Shown in pieces: positions 1 to 7,592 of a stretch of 28,979 nt of DNA. The translations under genes were made by a program, and so were the position numbers. The notes beneath the pieces were generated by a model, which was not told the DNA's origin, ran no database searches, and saw nothing but the letters and a program-made list of their open reading frames with translations. How positions within the stretch are numbered: position 1 is the first letter of the stretch; each line of letters begins with the position of its first letter. The DNA is from JBBSHE01 sp038253325 (lineage in GTDB: Bacteria; Actinomycetota; Actinomycetes; Propionibacteriales; Nocardioidaceae), in assembly GCA_038253325.1 (NCBI GenBank), contig JBBSHE010000033.1, positions 1 through 28,979 on the forward strand, read 5' to 3'.

Positions 1-2
1 CC

Positions 3-1313
3 GGGACCGCCTGCCGGTGGACCGGCGTGTTCGCCGAGCAGGACGGTCCGGCCGATGCCGGGGCGGGGAGTCTGGCGACCTGGCTGCGCCGCGAGCTGCG
101 GGTGACCGGACACGACGCCCGGCGCCGGGTCCGCACCAGCCGGCTGTTGGCGAGCTTGCCGGCCACCGCGAAGGCACTCGAGCACGGCCAGATTGGCATC
201 GAGCACGTGGCCGTGCTCGCGAAGGCCGCCGACGACCTCGGACCCGGCGTGATCGCCGAAGCCGAGCCGATCCTGCTGCCGATCGCCCAGGCGGCCGACC
301 CCGACGCCCTGCGGGCCGCAGTCCAGCGGCTGCGTGACACCCTCGACCCCGATGCCGCCGACGAAGCCTACGTACGAGCCCTAGAGCGTCGCGACGTGAA
401 CGTGACAGCGGTCGGCGACCTGTTCCAGCTGCGCGGCCTGCTCGACCCGGTCACCGGAACCTCACTGAAGACCATCCTGTACGCCATGTCCAAACCAGAC
501 TCCGCCGCCGACGACAACCGGACCGCCGGCCAACGCCGAGTCGACGCACTGCGGACCCTGTGCGACCAGCGGACCCTGTGCGACCAGCGGCTCCGCAGCG
601 GCGTACCCACCGACCACGGCCACCGACCACACCTCATCGTCACCGTCACCGGCGACAAGCTCACCCAGACCGGGCCTCGCCGCCATCAGCCGGCCCTCCT
701 GCACGGGTTCGGCACCATCGGCGACGGCCTGCTCGGACAACTCGCCTGCGAAGCCGACCAAACCCAGGTCACCATCGACGCCTCCGGGCACGTCTTGGAC
801 GTCGGCCGGACCAAACGGCTCGCCACCTGGAAACAGCGAGTCGCCGTCTACACCCGCCAACAAGGCATCTGCGCCGCCCCCGGCTGCCACAACACCCACC
901 TCGAAATCCACCACCTCGACTGGTGGTCCCACGGCGGCAACACCGACCTCAACGACCTGGCCGGCTACTGCACCCGCTGCCACCACCTCATCCACCAACG
1001 CCTGCTGGTCGTGACAAGGGATCCGGCAGGCAACTGGACCCACCAAGACCGCCGACGTCAGCGGCTCGACGACCGAACACGGGATGCCGAGCGAGCCAAC
1101 CGCGACCACCTCGACAACCTCGCCCGCCAGATCTTCAACCCACCCGATCACCCGGTCGAACCAGACCACGGAACAGACCGAAAACCGCCGACCGACCCAA
1201 TCGACCCGCAACGACTACACGACCAGCTCCAACGACATCGACGACGCCTGCGAAGCCGTTTCGATCGTCATCGACGAGGCCATCGATGGCGTTACCCACG
1301 ACGCGACGACTGA
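3..1313 (+). CDS. HNH endonuclease-domain protein, DUF222/13E12 family (5' end outside window)
   Basis: The reading frame is already open at base 3 and codes family-like sequence before the first GTG (27), so the true start lies upstream and the gene is 5'-partial. The N-terminal half is the DUF222 helical domain. The C-terminal half carries an HNH module at about window 870-1000: a CxxPGC zinc knuckle, an IHHLDWW stretch with the HH pair, a GGNTDLND motif, then CTRCHH...H. This is the 13E12-repeat family, usually multi-copy in actinobacteria; nuclease activity is inferred, and the cellular role of the family is not settled. An exact 18-bp duplication at 552-587 repeats the residues TLCDQR. 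The Arg/His-rich tail after about 1200 has poor codon usage, while another frame there looks more coding-like, so the tail may be frameshifted. Confidence 0.85.
   Translation, partial: GTACRWTGVFAEQDGPADAGAGSLATWLRRELRVTGHDARRRVRTSRLLASLPATAKALEHGQIGIEHVAVLAKAADDLGPGVIAEAEPILLPIAQAADPDALRAAVQRLRDTLDPDAADEAYVRALERRDVNVTAVGDLFQLRGLLDPVTGTSLKTILYAMSKPDSAADDNRTAGQRRVDALRTLCDQRTLCDQRLRSGVPTDHGHRPHLIVTVTGDKLTQTGPRRHQPALLHGFGTIGDGLLGQLACEADQTQVTIDASGHVLDVGRTKRLATWKQRVAVYTRQQGICAAPGCHNTHLEIHHLDWWSHGGNTDLNDLAGYCTRCHHLIHQRLLVVTRDPAGNWTHQDRRRQRLDDRTRDAERANRDHLDNLARQIFNPPDHPVEPDHGTDRKPPTDPIDPQRLHDQLQRHRRRLRSRFDRHRRGHRWRYPRRDD
552..587 (+). repeat. 18-bp exact tandem duplication inside the HNH gene
   Basis: The 18-mer CGGACCCTGTGCGACCAG occurs twice back to back. 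It is in frame and duplicates six residues (TLCDQR) between the DUF222 and HNH parts. It looks like a recent slippage event. Confidence 0.9.
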
Positions 1314-1532
1314 TGCCGTCATGGCGGCGAGACGCGGAGTCACCCTATCGTTTGGTTATCTTGGACCGCCCTGCTCAGCAACCCGTCAGGGTTGACGCCT
1401 CGTTGGCCGACTCCAGGTCGTCCAGGCCGTCGGCACCACGCGTCTCGGCTACGGCACAGACGTCGTTCGCCGCCGCAATTCCCACTGCAAACTTGCGACG
1501 TGGCAATCGCGCACTCGGGCGTGTCTGGTGGG

Positions 1533-1605
1533 CGCGCTCGGAGGGATTCGAACCCCCAACCGCTTGATCCGTAGTCAAGTGCTCTATCCGTTGAGCTACG
1601 AGCGC
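1533..1605 (-). tRNA. tRNA-Arg (anticodon ACG)
   Basis: Read on the minus strand, the 73-nt sequence folds as a cloverleaf. The 7-bp acceptor is GCGCTCG/CGAGCGC, and the D-arm contains TAGCTCAACGGATAGAGC. The anticodon stem CTTGA/TCAAG encloses the loop CTACGGA (anticodon ACG, read as ICG), and the T-loop is GTTCGAATC. The CCA end is not encoded. The 219 bases between the HNH gene and this tRNA hold no gene I can support. Confidence 0.95.
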
Positions 1606-1711
1606 CTGCCCGGGAGGGCTCGGACGAGTCTAACGGCTCAACCGAGGCGCTTGTAATCGCCCGACGGACACGAGTGCTCGTACGCTGGTTGGGTCACAGC
1701 GAGGGGGTTCC

Positions 1712-2269
1712 ATGCGGCCGTGGGCCAGACCGGTGGGTGCTGTGCTGTTCGCTCTCGTCACCGCGTCCGGTTGCGGGGACAACGCCGAGCACCTGGTGTC
1801 GACGCCCCACTCGACGCAGCCGACAACGACGGTAACCACCGGACCGACGGTTCACACCGCGGCTCCCGGCGCGGGCGAGGTCGATGTCGGTGTCGTCACC
1901 GGCAGCGTTCCTGACCGCAGCTGCACGCCTCAATCACCGACACAGTACTGCTCCGCCGACGACACCACGCGGTACACCCTCGACCCCACATCGCTCGAGA
2001 CCCTCCGAGTCACCAAGACCGAGGCATTGGTCGTCGCAGGTACGGACCAGTGGTCGGTGTCGATCAGTCTCGACGGTCCGTCGACCACGCTGTTCGCAAC
2101 ACTCACCACGCGGCTCGCGACCAGCCATCAGCGGCTTGCGCTGGTCAAGAACGGGACCGTCGTCACGGCGCCCGCGGTGCAGACGCCGATCCTCGACGGC
2201 CGGATCCAGGTGAGCGGCAACCTGACGCATCAGAGCGCCGAACGGCTCGCACTCATGCTTGTGCAGTGA
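1712..2269 (+). CDS. Lipoprotein with stand-alone SecD P1-head-like domain
   Basis: The 185-residue product begins with a short signal peptide ending in the lipobox-like TASGC (Cys at about 21), followed by a Thr/Pro linker, so it is probably a membrane-anchored exported lipoprotein. Residues ~85-185 match the SecD/SecDF P1 head pattern: a WSVSISLDG strand, a Phe...LTTRLA helix, then RLALVKNGTVVTAPAV, a PI-x-G turn, SGNLT and an Ala-rich C-terminal helix. In SecD this subdomain sits in the periplasmic loop and is followed by membrane helices; here the protein stops after the domain, so it is not a translocase. Two Cys (about 70 and 79) precede the domain. The start is backed by a GAGGGGG Shine-Dalgarno just upstream. 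Function is unknown; a role assisting secretion or folding is only inference. Confidence 0.75.
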   Translation: MRPWARPVGAVLFALVTASGCGDNAEHLVSTPHSTQPTTTVTTGPTVHTAAPGAGEVDVGVVTGSVPDRSCTPQSPTQYCSADDTTRYTLDPTSLETLRVTKTEALVVAGTDQWSVSISLDGPSTTLFATLTTRLATSHQRLALVKNGTVVTAPAVQTPILDGRIQVSGNLTHQSAERLALMLVQ

Positions 2270-2368
2270 ACGCGCGGACGGCCCGGCACCGTGAGCCGGA
2301 CGGCAGTTCGGCAAGTCCAGGGTTCGGTCGCGCCGCCGTACCAGGCGGGTTACTCTTACCCCCTACCC

Positions 2369-2383
2369 GTCCACAGTGTGGAC
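2369..2383. promoter_or_regulatory. Palindrome upstream of pckG, candidate operator
   Basis: GTCCACA-G-TGTGGAC is a perfect 7-bp inverted repeat around one central base. It lies about 90 bases before the pckG start in the intergenic region. The size and symmetry suit a dimeric regulator; the regulator is not identifiable here. Confidence 0.45.
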
Positions 2384-2470
2384 ACTTCAATTGGTGCGGG
2401 GAACGGCACCAGACCAGCGGTCGGGGGCGACGACGCCGTCACCGCGTGTTCGAGAGGGATGGTCTTGGGC

Positions 2471-4303
2471 ATGACAGCCGTGACCGACGCTGACGAGAAA
2501 CCCGGGCATACCGGGACCACCAGTCACCAACGGCTCCAGGCCTGGGTCGATGACGTCGCCATCCTGACGAACCCCGACTCGATTCATTGGTGCACGGGCT
2601 CCGATACCGAATGGAAGGCGCTGACCGAAGAGCTGGTCGAGCGCGGAACGCTCGTGCGCCTCAACGAGTCCATCAAGCCGAACTCCTTCTGGTGCGCTTC
2701 CGACCCAACCGACGTCGCGCGCGTCGAAGACTGCACGTTCATCTGCTCGGACGAGGAGTCCGACGCCGGTCCCACGAACAACTGGATGGCCCCCGGCGAG
2801 ATGAAGTCGATCATGACGGACCTCTACCGCGGCTGCATGCGCGGGCGCACGATGTACGTGATCCCGTTCGTGATGGGCCACCTCGACGCCGACGAGCCGA
2901 TGTTCGGGGTCGAGATCACCGACTCGGAGTACGTCGTCGTCTCCATGCGCGTGATGGCCCGGATGGGTAGCGAGGCGCTGGCGCGGATGGAAGAGCTCGA
3001 TGCCGACTTCGTACCATGCCTGCACTCGATCGGCGCACCGCTCGAGCCGGATGAGCAGGACGTCGCCTGGCCGTGCAGCGACACGAAGTACATCACGCAT
3101 TTCCCCGAGGAACGCATGATCTGGTCGTACGGCTCGGGGTACGGCGGCAACGCCCTGCTCGGCAAGAAGTGCTACGCCCTGCGGATCGCATCGGCCAAGG
3201 CGCGCGACGAGGGGTGGCTCGCCGAGCACATGCTGATCCTCAAGCTCATCTCGCCCGAGGACCGCGCCTACTACGTGGCGGCCGCGTTCCCGAGCTCGTG
3301 CGGCAAGACGAACCTTGCGATGCTCGCGCCGACGATCAAGGGCTGGAAGGTCGAGACGCTCGGCGACGACATCGCCTGGATGCGTTTCGGCGATGACGGA
3401 CGGCTGTACGCCGTCAACCCCGAGTACGGCTTCTTCGGCGTCGCACCGGGGACCAATCAGAAGACCAACCCGAACGCCATCAAGACGATCGACATCGGCA
3501 ACTCGCTGTTCACGAACGTCGCACTCACCGATGACGGCAACGTGTGGTGGGAGGGGATGGAAGGTGAACCGCAGCACCTGACCTCGTGGAAGCGCGAGGA
3601 CTGGACGCCAGAGTCAGGTGAGCTGTCGAGCCACCCGAACAGCCGGTACTGCACGCCGATCAAGCAGTGCCCAATCCTCGCGCCGGAGTACGACGACCCG
3701 CGCGGCGTACCGATCGACGCGATCCTGTTCGGCGGCCGCCGCAAGACGACGATCCCCCTGGTCACCGAGGCGCGGGACTGGACCCATGGCACGTTCATGG
3801 GTGCGACGCTGTCGTCGGAGACCACGGCGGCGGCGACTGGCGAAGTCGGAGTCGTCCGCCGGGACCCGATGGCCATGCTGCCGTTCATCGGCTACAACGC
3901 AGCCGACTACTTCAACCACTGGATCACCGTAGGCAAGGAGCACGACGCCGCAAAGCTGCCGCGGATCTTCTACGTCAACTGGTTCCGACGCAACGCCGAC
4001 GGTGGCTTCCTGTGGCCGGGCTTCGGTGAAAACAGCCGCGTCCTCAAGTGGGCCATCGAGCGCATCGAGGGGACGGCCGAGGCGACCGAGACGCCGATCG
4101 GCCACGTACCCACGTACGAGTCGCTCGACGTCGACGGTCTCGACGTCACCCGGGACGACATCGAGGCGGCCCTGCGGGTCAATCCCGAGGAGTGGCGGGC
4201 TGAGCTGCCCCTCATCGACGAGTGGTTCGAGAAGTTCGGCGACAAGCTGCCGACGGTGCTCTGGACCGAGCTCGACGGGCTGCGCGTCCGACTCAGTGCG
4301 TAG
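2471..4303 (+). CDS. pckG: Phosphoenolpyruvate carboxykinase (GTP)
   Basis: Converts oxaloacetate plus GTP to phosphoenolpyruvate, GDP and CO2 in the cytosol, the first committed step of gluconeogenesis. The 610-residue product is the usual size of the GTP-dependent family. It carries the PEPCK P-loop FPSSCGKTNLAML (about residue 275) with the reactive Cys, the kinase-2 segment LGDDIAWM (about 297), NPEYGFFGVAPGTN, FGGRRKTTIPLV and, near the end, WPGFGENSRVLKW. I chose the ATG at 2471 because family similarity begins there; a GAGAGGG lies 12 bases upstream. An in-frame ATG at 2459 would add only four residues, whereas the frame back to 2291 would add 60 residues unlike the family. A palindrome at 2369-2383 may control it. 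A lipoprotein gene starts 4 bases after its stop. Confidence 0.97.
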   Translation: MTAVTDADEKPGHTGTTSHQRLQAWVDDVAILTNPDSIHWCTGSDTEWKALTEELVERGTLVRLNESIKPNSFWCASDPTDVARVEDCTFICSDEESDAGPTNNWMAPGEMKSIMTDLYRGCMRGRTMYVIPFVMGHLDADEPMFGVEITDSEYVVVSMRVMARMGSEALARMEELDADFVPCLHSIGAPLEPDEQDVAWPCSDTKYITHFPEERMIWSYGSGYGGNALLGKKCYALRIASAKARDEGWLAEHMLILKLISPEDRAYYVAAAFPSSCGKTNLAMLAPTIKGWKVETLGDDIAWMRFGDDGRLYAVNPEYGFFGVAPGTNQKTNPNAIKTIDIGNSLFTNVALTDDGNVWWEGMEGEPQHLTSWKREDWTPESGELSSHPNSRYCTPIKQCPILAPEYDDPRGVPIDAILFGGRRKTTIPLVTEARDWTHGTFMGATLSSETTAAATGEVGVVRRDPMAMLPFIGYNAADYFNHWITVGKEHDAAKLPRIFYVNWFRRNADGGFLWPGFGENSRVLKWAIERIEGTAEATETPIGHVPTYESLDVDGLDVTRDDIEAALRVNPEEWRAELPLIDEWFEKFGDKLPTVLWTELDGLRVRLSA

Positions 4304-4307
4304 ACCT

Positions 4308-4904
4308 GTGAGACCGAGGCGTCAGCTGGCTGCTCTCGCGTTCGGGCTAGCCGTCTTCGTCGCCGTCGGGGGGTGTGGCGGCAGTCCGCACCCGACCCGC
4401 CCGGGCACGACCCGGCCGAACACGACCCGGCCGAACACAACCGGCCCGAACACGACCCCCAGCCCCACCGGCCCCTCGACGCCCGTCGAGACGTACTTCC
4501 CGGACGCCGTCGGATTCGGCGAGAGCCTTGACCGGCTCGGTGGGGCGCAGCGGGTGTTGAGCATGTACGACCCGGCGCCCAGCGCGCCGCTGCACCCCGC
4601 AAGAGGACAGCATGCGGTGTCGCTCTTGGTCGAGACCTGCGCCTCGACGTCCGGCGCACTCACCGTCACCGATGACGGCTGGAGCCTGGTGACGACCCCT
4701 CCGACGACCAAGAAGATTGTGCCCGCGATCCGTCCGCAGCCGGCCAGTGAGGGGTCGCCGCCGATCGCTGACGACGGTCGTATCGGGGCCGGCAAGTGCG
4801 CGATGGCCGACCTCTACTTCGTCGTGCCTGACAGCACCGTCGTGCTCGGCGCTCACTTCGTCGGGAAGGGGTCGAAGACGGGCACCTGGATCAAGATCGG
4901 CTGA
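4308..4904 (+). CDS. Putative lipoprotein with Thr/Pro repeat linker
   Basis: The 198-residue product starts at a GTG four bases after the pckG stop, so it is probably co-transcribed and translationally coupled. An Arg-rich start and a hydrophobic stretch (ALAFGLAVFVAV) lead into the lipobox VGGC at about residue 23. A linker of TRPGT/TRPNT/TGPNT repeats follows, encoded by four 15-bp units at 4395-4454. The remaining ~150 residues form an unrecognised exported domain with two Cys that could form a disulfide (in ETCAST and GKCAMAD). No enzymatic motif is visible. The link to pckG is positional only. Confidence 0.75.
   Translation: MRPRRQLAALAFGLAVFVAVGGCGGSPHPTRPGTTRPNTTRPNTTGPNTTPSPTGPSTPVETYFPDAVGFGESLDRLGGAQRVLSMYDPAPSAPLHPARGQHAVSLLVETCASTSGALTVTDDGWSLVTTPPTTKKIVPAIRPQPASEGSPPIADDGRIGAGKCAMADLYFVVPDSTVVLGAHFVGKGSKTGTWIKIG
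4395..4454 (+). repeat. 4 x 15-bp coding tandem repeat (TRPNT linker)
   Basis: Four in-frame 15-bp units of the type ACCCGGCCGAACACG encode TRPGT, TRPNT, TRPNT and TGPNT in the linker behind the lipobox. Copy number could vary without breaking the frame. Confidence 0.8.
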
Positions 4905-4940
4905 CGGACGCGGCGCCGCTGCGCGCCGGCGAGCAGGACG

Positions 4941-5708
4941 TCAGAACGGGACCTCGGTTGCGAGCAAGCCTCTGGCGACGCCGCGTCCGGACAGCTGGCG
5001 GCAGAACTCGACGGCGTCCATGTCGATCTGCTCGCCGCCACCTTGCGTCGACCAGCCTCCTCCGGCAGGTCCGCTCAAGGTCAAGTCGAACGGCTGCCCG
5101 TGCCGGCTTGCCCACTCGTCGACGACATCTGCCACCAGGACACCATCATGGTCGGCGGTGAGCTCGAGCTGTCGCCCAACCGCATCACTGATGTCCACCC
5201 GATGCATCCAGGTATCCCGGGTGAGGATGACGTCATTGATGAAGCCGATGGTCCACCATTCGTCGCGCCCGCCTACGGACTGTGGCACGGGCAGCGCCCG
5301 CCGCCGGATGAAGCCAGGCGCCAGCCGACGACCCCGTGCGGCACGTGGGCCGATGCGACGGAACCGCGTCGTCATCTCGTTCGGCGGCATGCTCTGACGT
5401 TCCGAGACCTGCAGTTCCGTGAGGGCGTCGATGAAGGCGCCACCGGCCCTGCCGGCGAGCCGTTGTTGCCGCTTACCCTCCCGGATGGACGCCGCCATCT
5501 CGGCCATGCCCAGCACGTGGCTCGCCATCGCGCGCACGTCCCAGCCGGGACAGACCGTCGGGCGTTGCCAGTCTTCGGTGTCCAGTGATTCGAGCAGCCG
5601 GCTGAACCGCTCGTATTCCTCTCGGGCCAGCCGCATCAGGGTTGACCGGTGCGGCACCGGACGGCGAAGGTCTTCGCGCGCTGGACGCGCCGCTGATCGT
5701 GTCGTCAT
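4941..5708 (-). CDS. Maleylpyruvate isomerase-family (MDMPI/DinB-like) mycothiol-dependent enzyme
   Basis: The 255-residue product has the MDMPI N-terminal fold signature: a long helix (REEYERFSRLLESL), then DWQRPTVCPGWDVRAMASHVLGM. The CPGW...HV segment supplies a conserved His; a second (FINDVILTRDTWMHRVDI) supplies further metal-ligand-type residues (D, H). The C-terminal half has the mixed sheet typical of the family. Members use or detoxify substrates with mycothiol, the actinobacterial thiol; the substrate here is unknown. Its ATG overlaps the tetR stop as ATGA, so it is the second gene of a tetR-led operon and is probably the target of that regulator. It converges on the lipoprotein gene ending at 4904. 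Confidence 0.85.
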   Translation of the reverse strand: MTTRSAARPAREDLRRPVPHRSTLMRLAREEYERFSRLLESLDTEDWQRPTVCPGWDVRAMASHVLGMAEMAASIREGKRQQRLAGRAGGAFIDALTELQVSERQSMPPNEMTTRFRRIGPRAARGRRLAPGFIRRRALPVPQSVGGRDEWWTIGFINDVILTRDTWMHRVDISDAVGRQLELTADHDGVLVADVVDEWASRHGQPFDLTLSGPAGGGWSTQGGGEQIDMDAVEFCRQLSGRGVARGLLATEVPF

Positions 5709-6322
5709 TTCTTTCTCCCTGCGTTCGTTGCCGGCAGCCCAACGCTGTCGGCGAACATGTCCATGGCCCGATCCAGCAACCGCGACCAGCGGTCTCCTCC
5801 GGGGTCGTTGGCGTGCTGGGCGTCGATGAGCCCGCCAATGATCGCGACACAGAGATCGAGGTCGGAGCTCCGAGAGACGCCGAACCCGCGCATCTCCCGT
5901 CCAAACCGATCGAGAACATCAACCGCTGGTGCGTAGGCATCCTCACTCGGGACGAAGCCTGGGATCGTGCGTTGGTTCATCAACTGAAACCGGGGAAGAT
6001 CGCCTACCGCGAAGTCGAAGAACAACCTTGCCATCAACTTCAGGGCGCGGCGCGGCTGCCGCGGGAGGCGCTCAGTGGCCGCGACTGTCACTGCTCGGTA
6101 ATCGGACCATGCCTGCCCGAACATGGCGTCGTAGATCGCGTTCTTCGAGTCGAAGTGCGAGTAGAGCGAAGGTGCTTGCATTCCCACCCGGTTCGCCACG
6201 TCCCGCAGCGTGATCGCGGCCAACCCTTGCTCGCGCGCAATGGCCCACGCGGCGTCGAGGATCTCGCGCCGAGTAGCCGCACGTCGTTCGGCTACCCTAT
6301 CGCGCTTAAGTTCACCTAACAT
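5705..6322 (-). CDS. TetR/AcrR-family transcriptional regulator
   Basis: The 205-residue product has the TetR N-terminal DNA-binding domain: RREILDAAWAIAREQG, then ITLRDVANRVGMQAPSLYSH and FDSKNAIYDAMF. It continues with an all-helical ligand-binding domain with the TetR_C-like run LMARLFFDFAVGDLPRFQLM. I took the ATG at 6322; the open frame continues upstream through the tRNA-Ser gene and cannot be protein there. No Shine-Dalgarno is visible upstream on this strand, so the mRNA may be leaderless. A perfect-arm palindrome (6315-6329) spans the start codon, a good place for autorepression. The stop overlaps the start of the MDMPI-family gene by 4 bases, so both are one operon. The ligand is unknown. 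Confidence 0.9.
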   Translation of the reverse strand: MLGELKRDRVAERRAATRREILDAAWAIAREQGLAAITLRDVANRVGMQAPSLYSHFDSKNAIYDAMFGQAWSDYRAVTVAATERLPRQPRRALKLMARLFFDFAVGDLPRFQLMNQRTIPGFVPSEDAYAPAVDVLDRFGREMRGFGVSRSSDLDLCVAIIGGLIDAQHANDPGGDRWSRLLDRAMDMFADSVGLPATNAGRKK

Positions 6323-6329
6323 TGTTAGG
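6315..6329. promoter_or_regulatory. Palindrome over the tetR start codon, candidate autoregulatory operator
   Basis: CCTAACA-T-TGTTAGG has perfect 7-bp arms around one central base. The minus-strand ATG of tetR (6322-6320) lies inside it. TetR proteins typically bind such sites next to their own gene, so bound repressor would block a leaderless or near-leaderless transcript. Confidence 0.6.
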
Positions 6330-6350
6330 AGGATGTCAGATCTCGGCGGC

Positions 6351-6415
6351 GGCGTCAAGGGGAACGGTAGGGCGGCGGAGGTGGCGTCAAGGGGAACGGT
6401 AGGGCGGAGGTGGCG
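6351..6415. repeat. 32/29-bp direct repeat that duplicates the tRNA-Ser 3' end
   Basis: The 25-mer starting GGCGTCAAGGGGAACGGTAG occurs at 6351-6375 and 6383-6407. Each copy runs into CGGAGGTGGCG; at 6405-6415 this is the 3' end of tRNA-Ser(GCT), and at 6376-6386 it is a spare copy. The second unit lacks one CGG triplet. Confidence 0.85.
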
Positions 6416-6494
6416 GGATTTGAACCCGCGAGAGGGCGTTACCCTCAACCCGCTTAGCAGGCGGGCGCCATAAACCGGACTAGGCGACACCTCC
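6405..6494 (-). tRNA. tRNA-Ser (anticodon GCT)
   Basis: The 90-nt minus-strand sequence has a GGAGGTG/CACCTCC acceptor, an anticodon stem CCCGC/GCGGG around the loop CTGCTAA (anticodon GCT, reads AGC/AGU), the long variable arm typical of tRNA-Ser (GAGGGTAACGCCCTC) and the T-loop GTTCAAATC. CCA is not encoded. Confidence 0.95.
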
Positions 6495-6576
6495 GAGTCG
6501 CCTCATCGGCGACGCCACACCTTACCCGTCGCACCACCCAGGGATCGAATCCGGCACCCCGTCCGTCGGATGAGCC

Positions 6577-6999
6577 GTGACGACACAGGTGGTGCGCAGG
6601 GGCGGCCAGGCAACTCTGTTGCTTGCCCAAACGGCCTTGCTGCTGACGCTGGTGGCTTGTGGACCACAGGCAGCCTCCTCAGATCGCGTCGTTCTACGGG
6701 GTGCGGCATCGGCCGGCCCAACCTGCGCCGTCGAGAAGCAGCCTCCCGAGCCGCAGTGCGCAGAGCGACCCGTGGCCGGTGCCGTGATCCTCGTTCGCGA
6801 GCCGGACGGCGCGGCGGTTGGACAAGTGACGACCGCGCGGACCGGCGCGTTTACCATCTCGCTCAGACCCGGCCAGTACCGGCTCGTGGCGCAACCGGTC
6901 GACGGGCTGATGGGCACGCCCCGCCCGCTGACGGTCAACCTGGTCTCCGGGAAGCGGCCGAAAGCGGTCGTGCTGCACTACGACACGGGGATTCGGTGA
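6577..6999 (+). CDS. Small lipoprotein with carboxypeptidase-regulatory-like beta domain
   Basis: The 140-residue product starts at a GTG (an alternative GTG at 6589 is possible). The signal peptide contains the hydrophobic run ATLLLAQTALLLTLVAC, ending in a good lipobox LVAC. The mature part has two nearby Cys (CAVEKQPPEPQC), then a small beta-sandwich pattern: PVAGAVILVREPDG, GQVTTARTGAFTISLRPGQY, LVAQPVDGL. This is the layout of carboxypeptidase-regulatory-like or SpaA-like domains, which are structural. It converges on the PH-like gene with 7 bases between stops. No specific role can be assigned. Confidence 0.75.
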   Translation: MTTQVVRRGGQATLLLAQTALLLTLVACGPQAASSDRVVLRGAASAGPTCAVEKQPPEPQCAERPVAGAVILVREPDGAAVGQVTTARTGAFTISLRPGQYRLVAQPVDGLMGTPRPLTVNLVSGKRPKAVVLHYDTGIR

Positions 7000-7006
7000 G
7001 GACCCA

Positions 7007-7531
7007 CTAGTCCGCAGACGTACGAGGCGATTCTTGCGATGTCTCCCAGCGGCGGTATCCGTGCGCGGCGTTGAGGCGTTCGGACACGTCGTGCTCGAGC
7101 TCCGCAGAGCGACGCGGAACCAGCGACAGCGGGATCCTCGTCGTGCGTCCTGAGTCGAGGTGCAGGACGAGCGCCGGATGACCGGGCGCCGCGGCGATCT
7201 CCTGGGTGTGGACATCCGCCACCTGCCGCCACTCAGCTGACCGGATTCCGGTGCCCCCGAGTCGCCCCCGCCGATACCCCACCTGGTCGACACGAAGAAC
7301 GATCGGCGGAACAGCGACAGCGACCAGACCGGCCGCGACGATCATGAGTCCGAAACCACCCACGACATCACCCAGGACGTCGAGCCACCCGCCACCGCCA
7401 ATCGTCAGCAGAACCGCGGCGACCACCACCAAAGCTGCCGCCACACAGGCCAACCGGCCGAACACGCGCAGGCTGTAGGCACGGTCCATCCGGTAGTACG
7501 ACGGAGTGACCGCGGTGCTCACCGCGGCCAC
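7007..7531 (-). CDS. Membrane protein with bacterial PH-like domain
   Basis: The 174-residue product has two adjacent membrane segments (about residues 24-44, VFGRLACVAAALVVVAAVLL, and 52-75, GDVVGGFGLMIVAAGLVAVAV). A cytosolic beta-rich part follows: VLRVDQVGYRRGRLG, IRSAEWRQVADVHTQ, ALVLHLDSGRTTRIPLSL, and a final amphipathic helix. This is the bPH/DUF2581-type arrangement of actinobacterial small membrane proteins. The GTG at 7531 has a GAGGA three bases upstream; a second GTG at 7522 with a 12-base spacing is equally possible. Function unknown. Confidence 0.7.
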   Translation of the reverse strand: MAAVSTAVTPSYYRMDRAYSLRVFGRLACVAAALVVVAAVLLTIGGGGWLDVLGDVVGGFGLMIVAAGLVAVAVPPIVLRVDQVGYRRGRLGGTGIRSAEWRQVADVHTQEIAAAPGHPALVLHLDSGRTTRIPLSLVPRRSAELEHDVSERLNAAHGYRRWETSQESPRTSAD

Positions 7532-7592
7532 GTGTCCTCGTTCACTCGGTCAGACCCGATCGCTCTCCGGCAACAACCTCCCGGCAGCACCC

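Noticed and set aside
2291..2470. N-terminal extension of PEP carboxykinase to GTG 2291
   Set aside because: The 60 added residues do not resemble the family, and the intact operator-like palindrome lies inside the stretch.
6328..6473. Plus-strand AGGAGG-ATG (ATG 6334) that looks like a good gene start
   Set aside because: The 46-codon frame runs antisense through tRNA-Ser(GCT) and a direct repeat, so it is not a credible protein.
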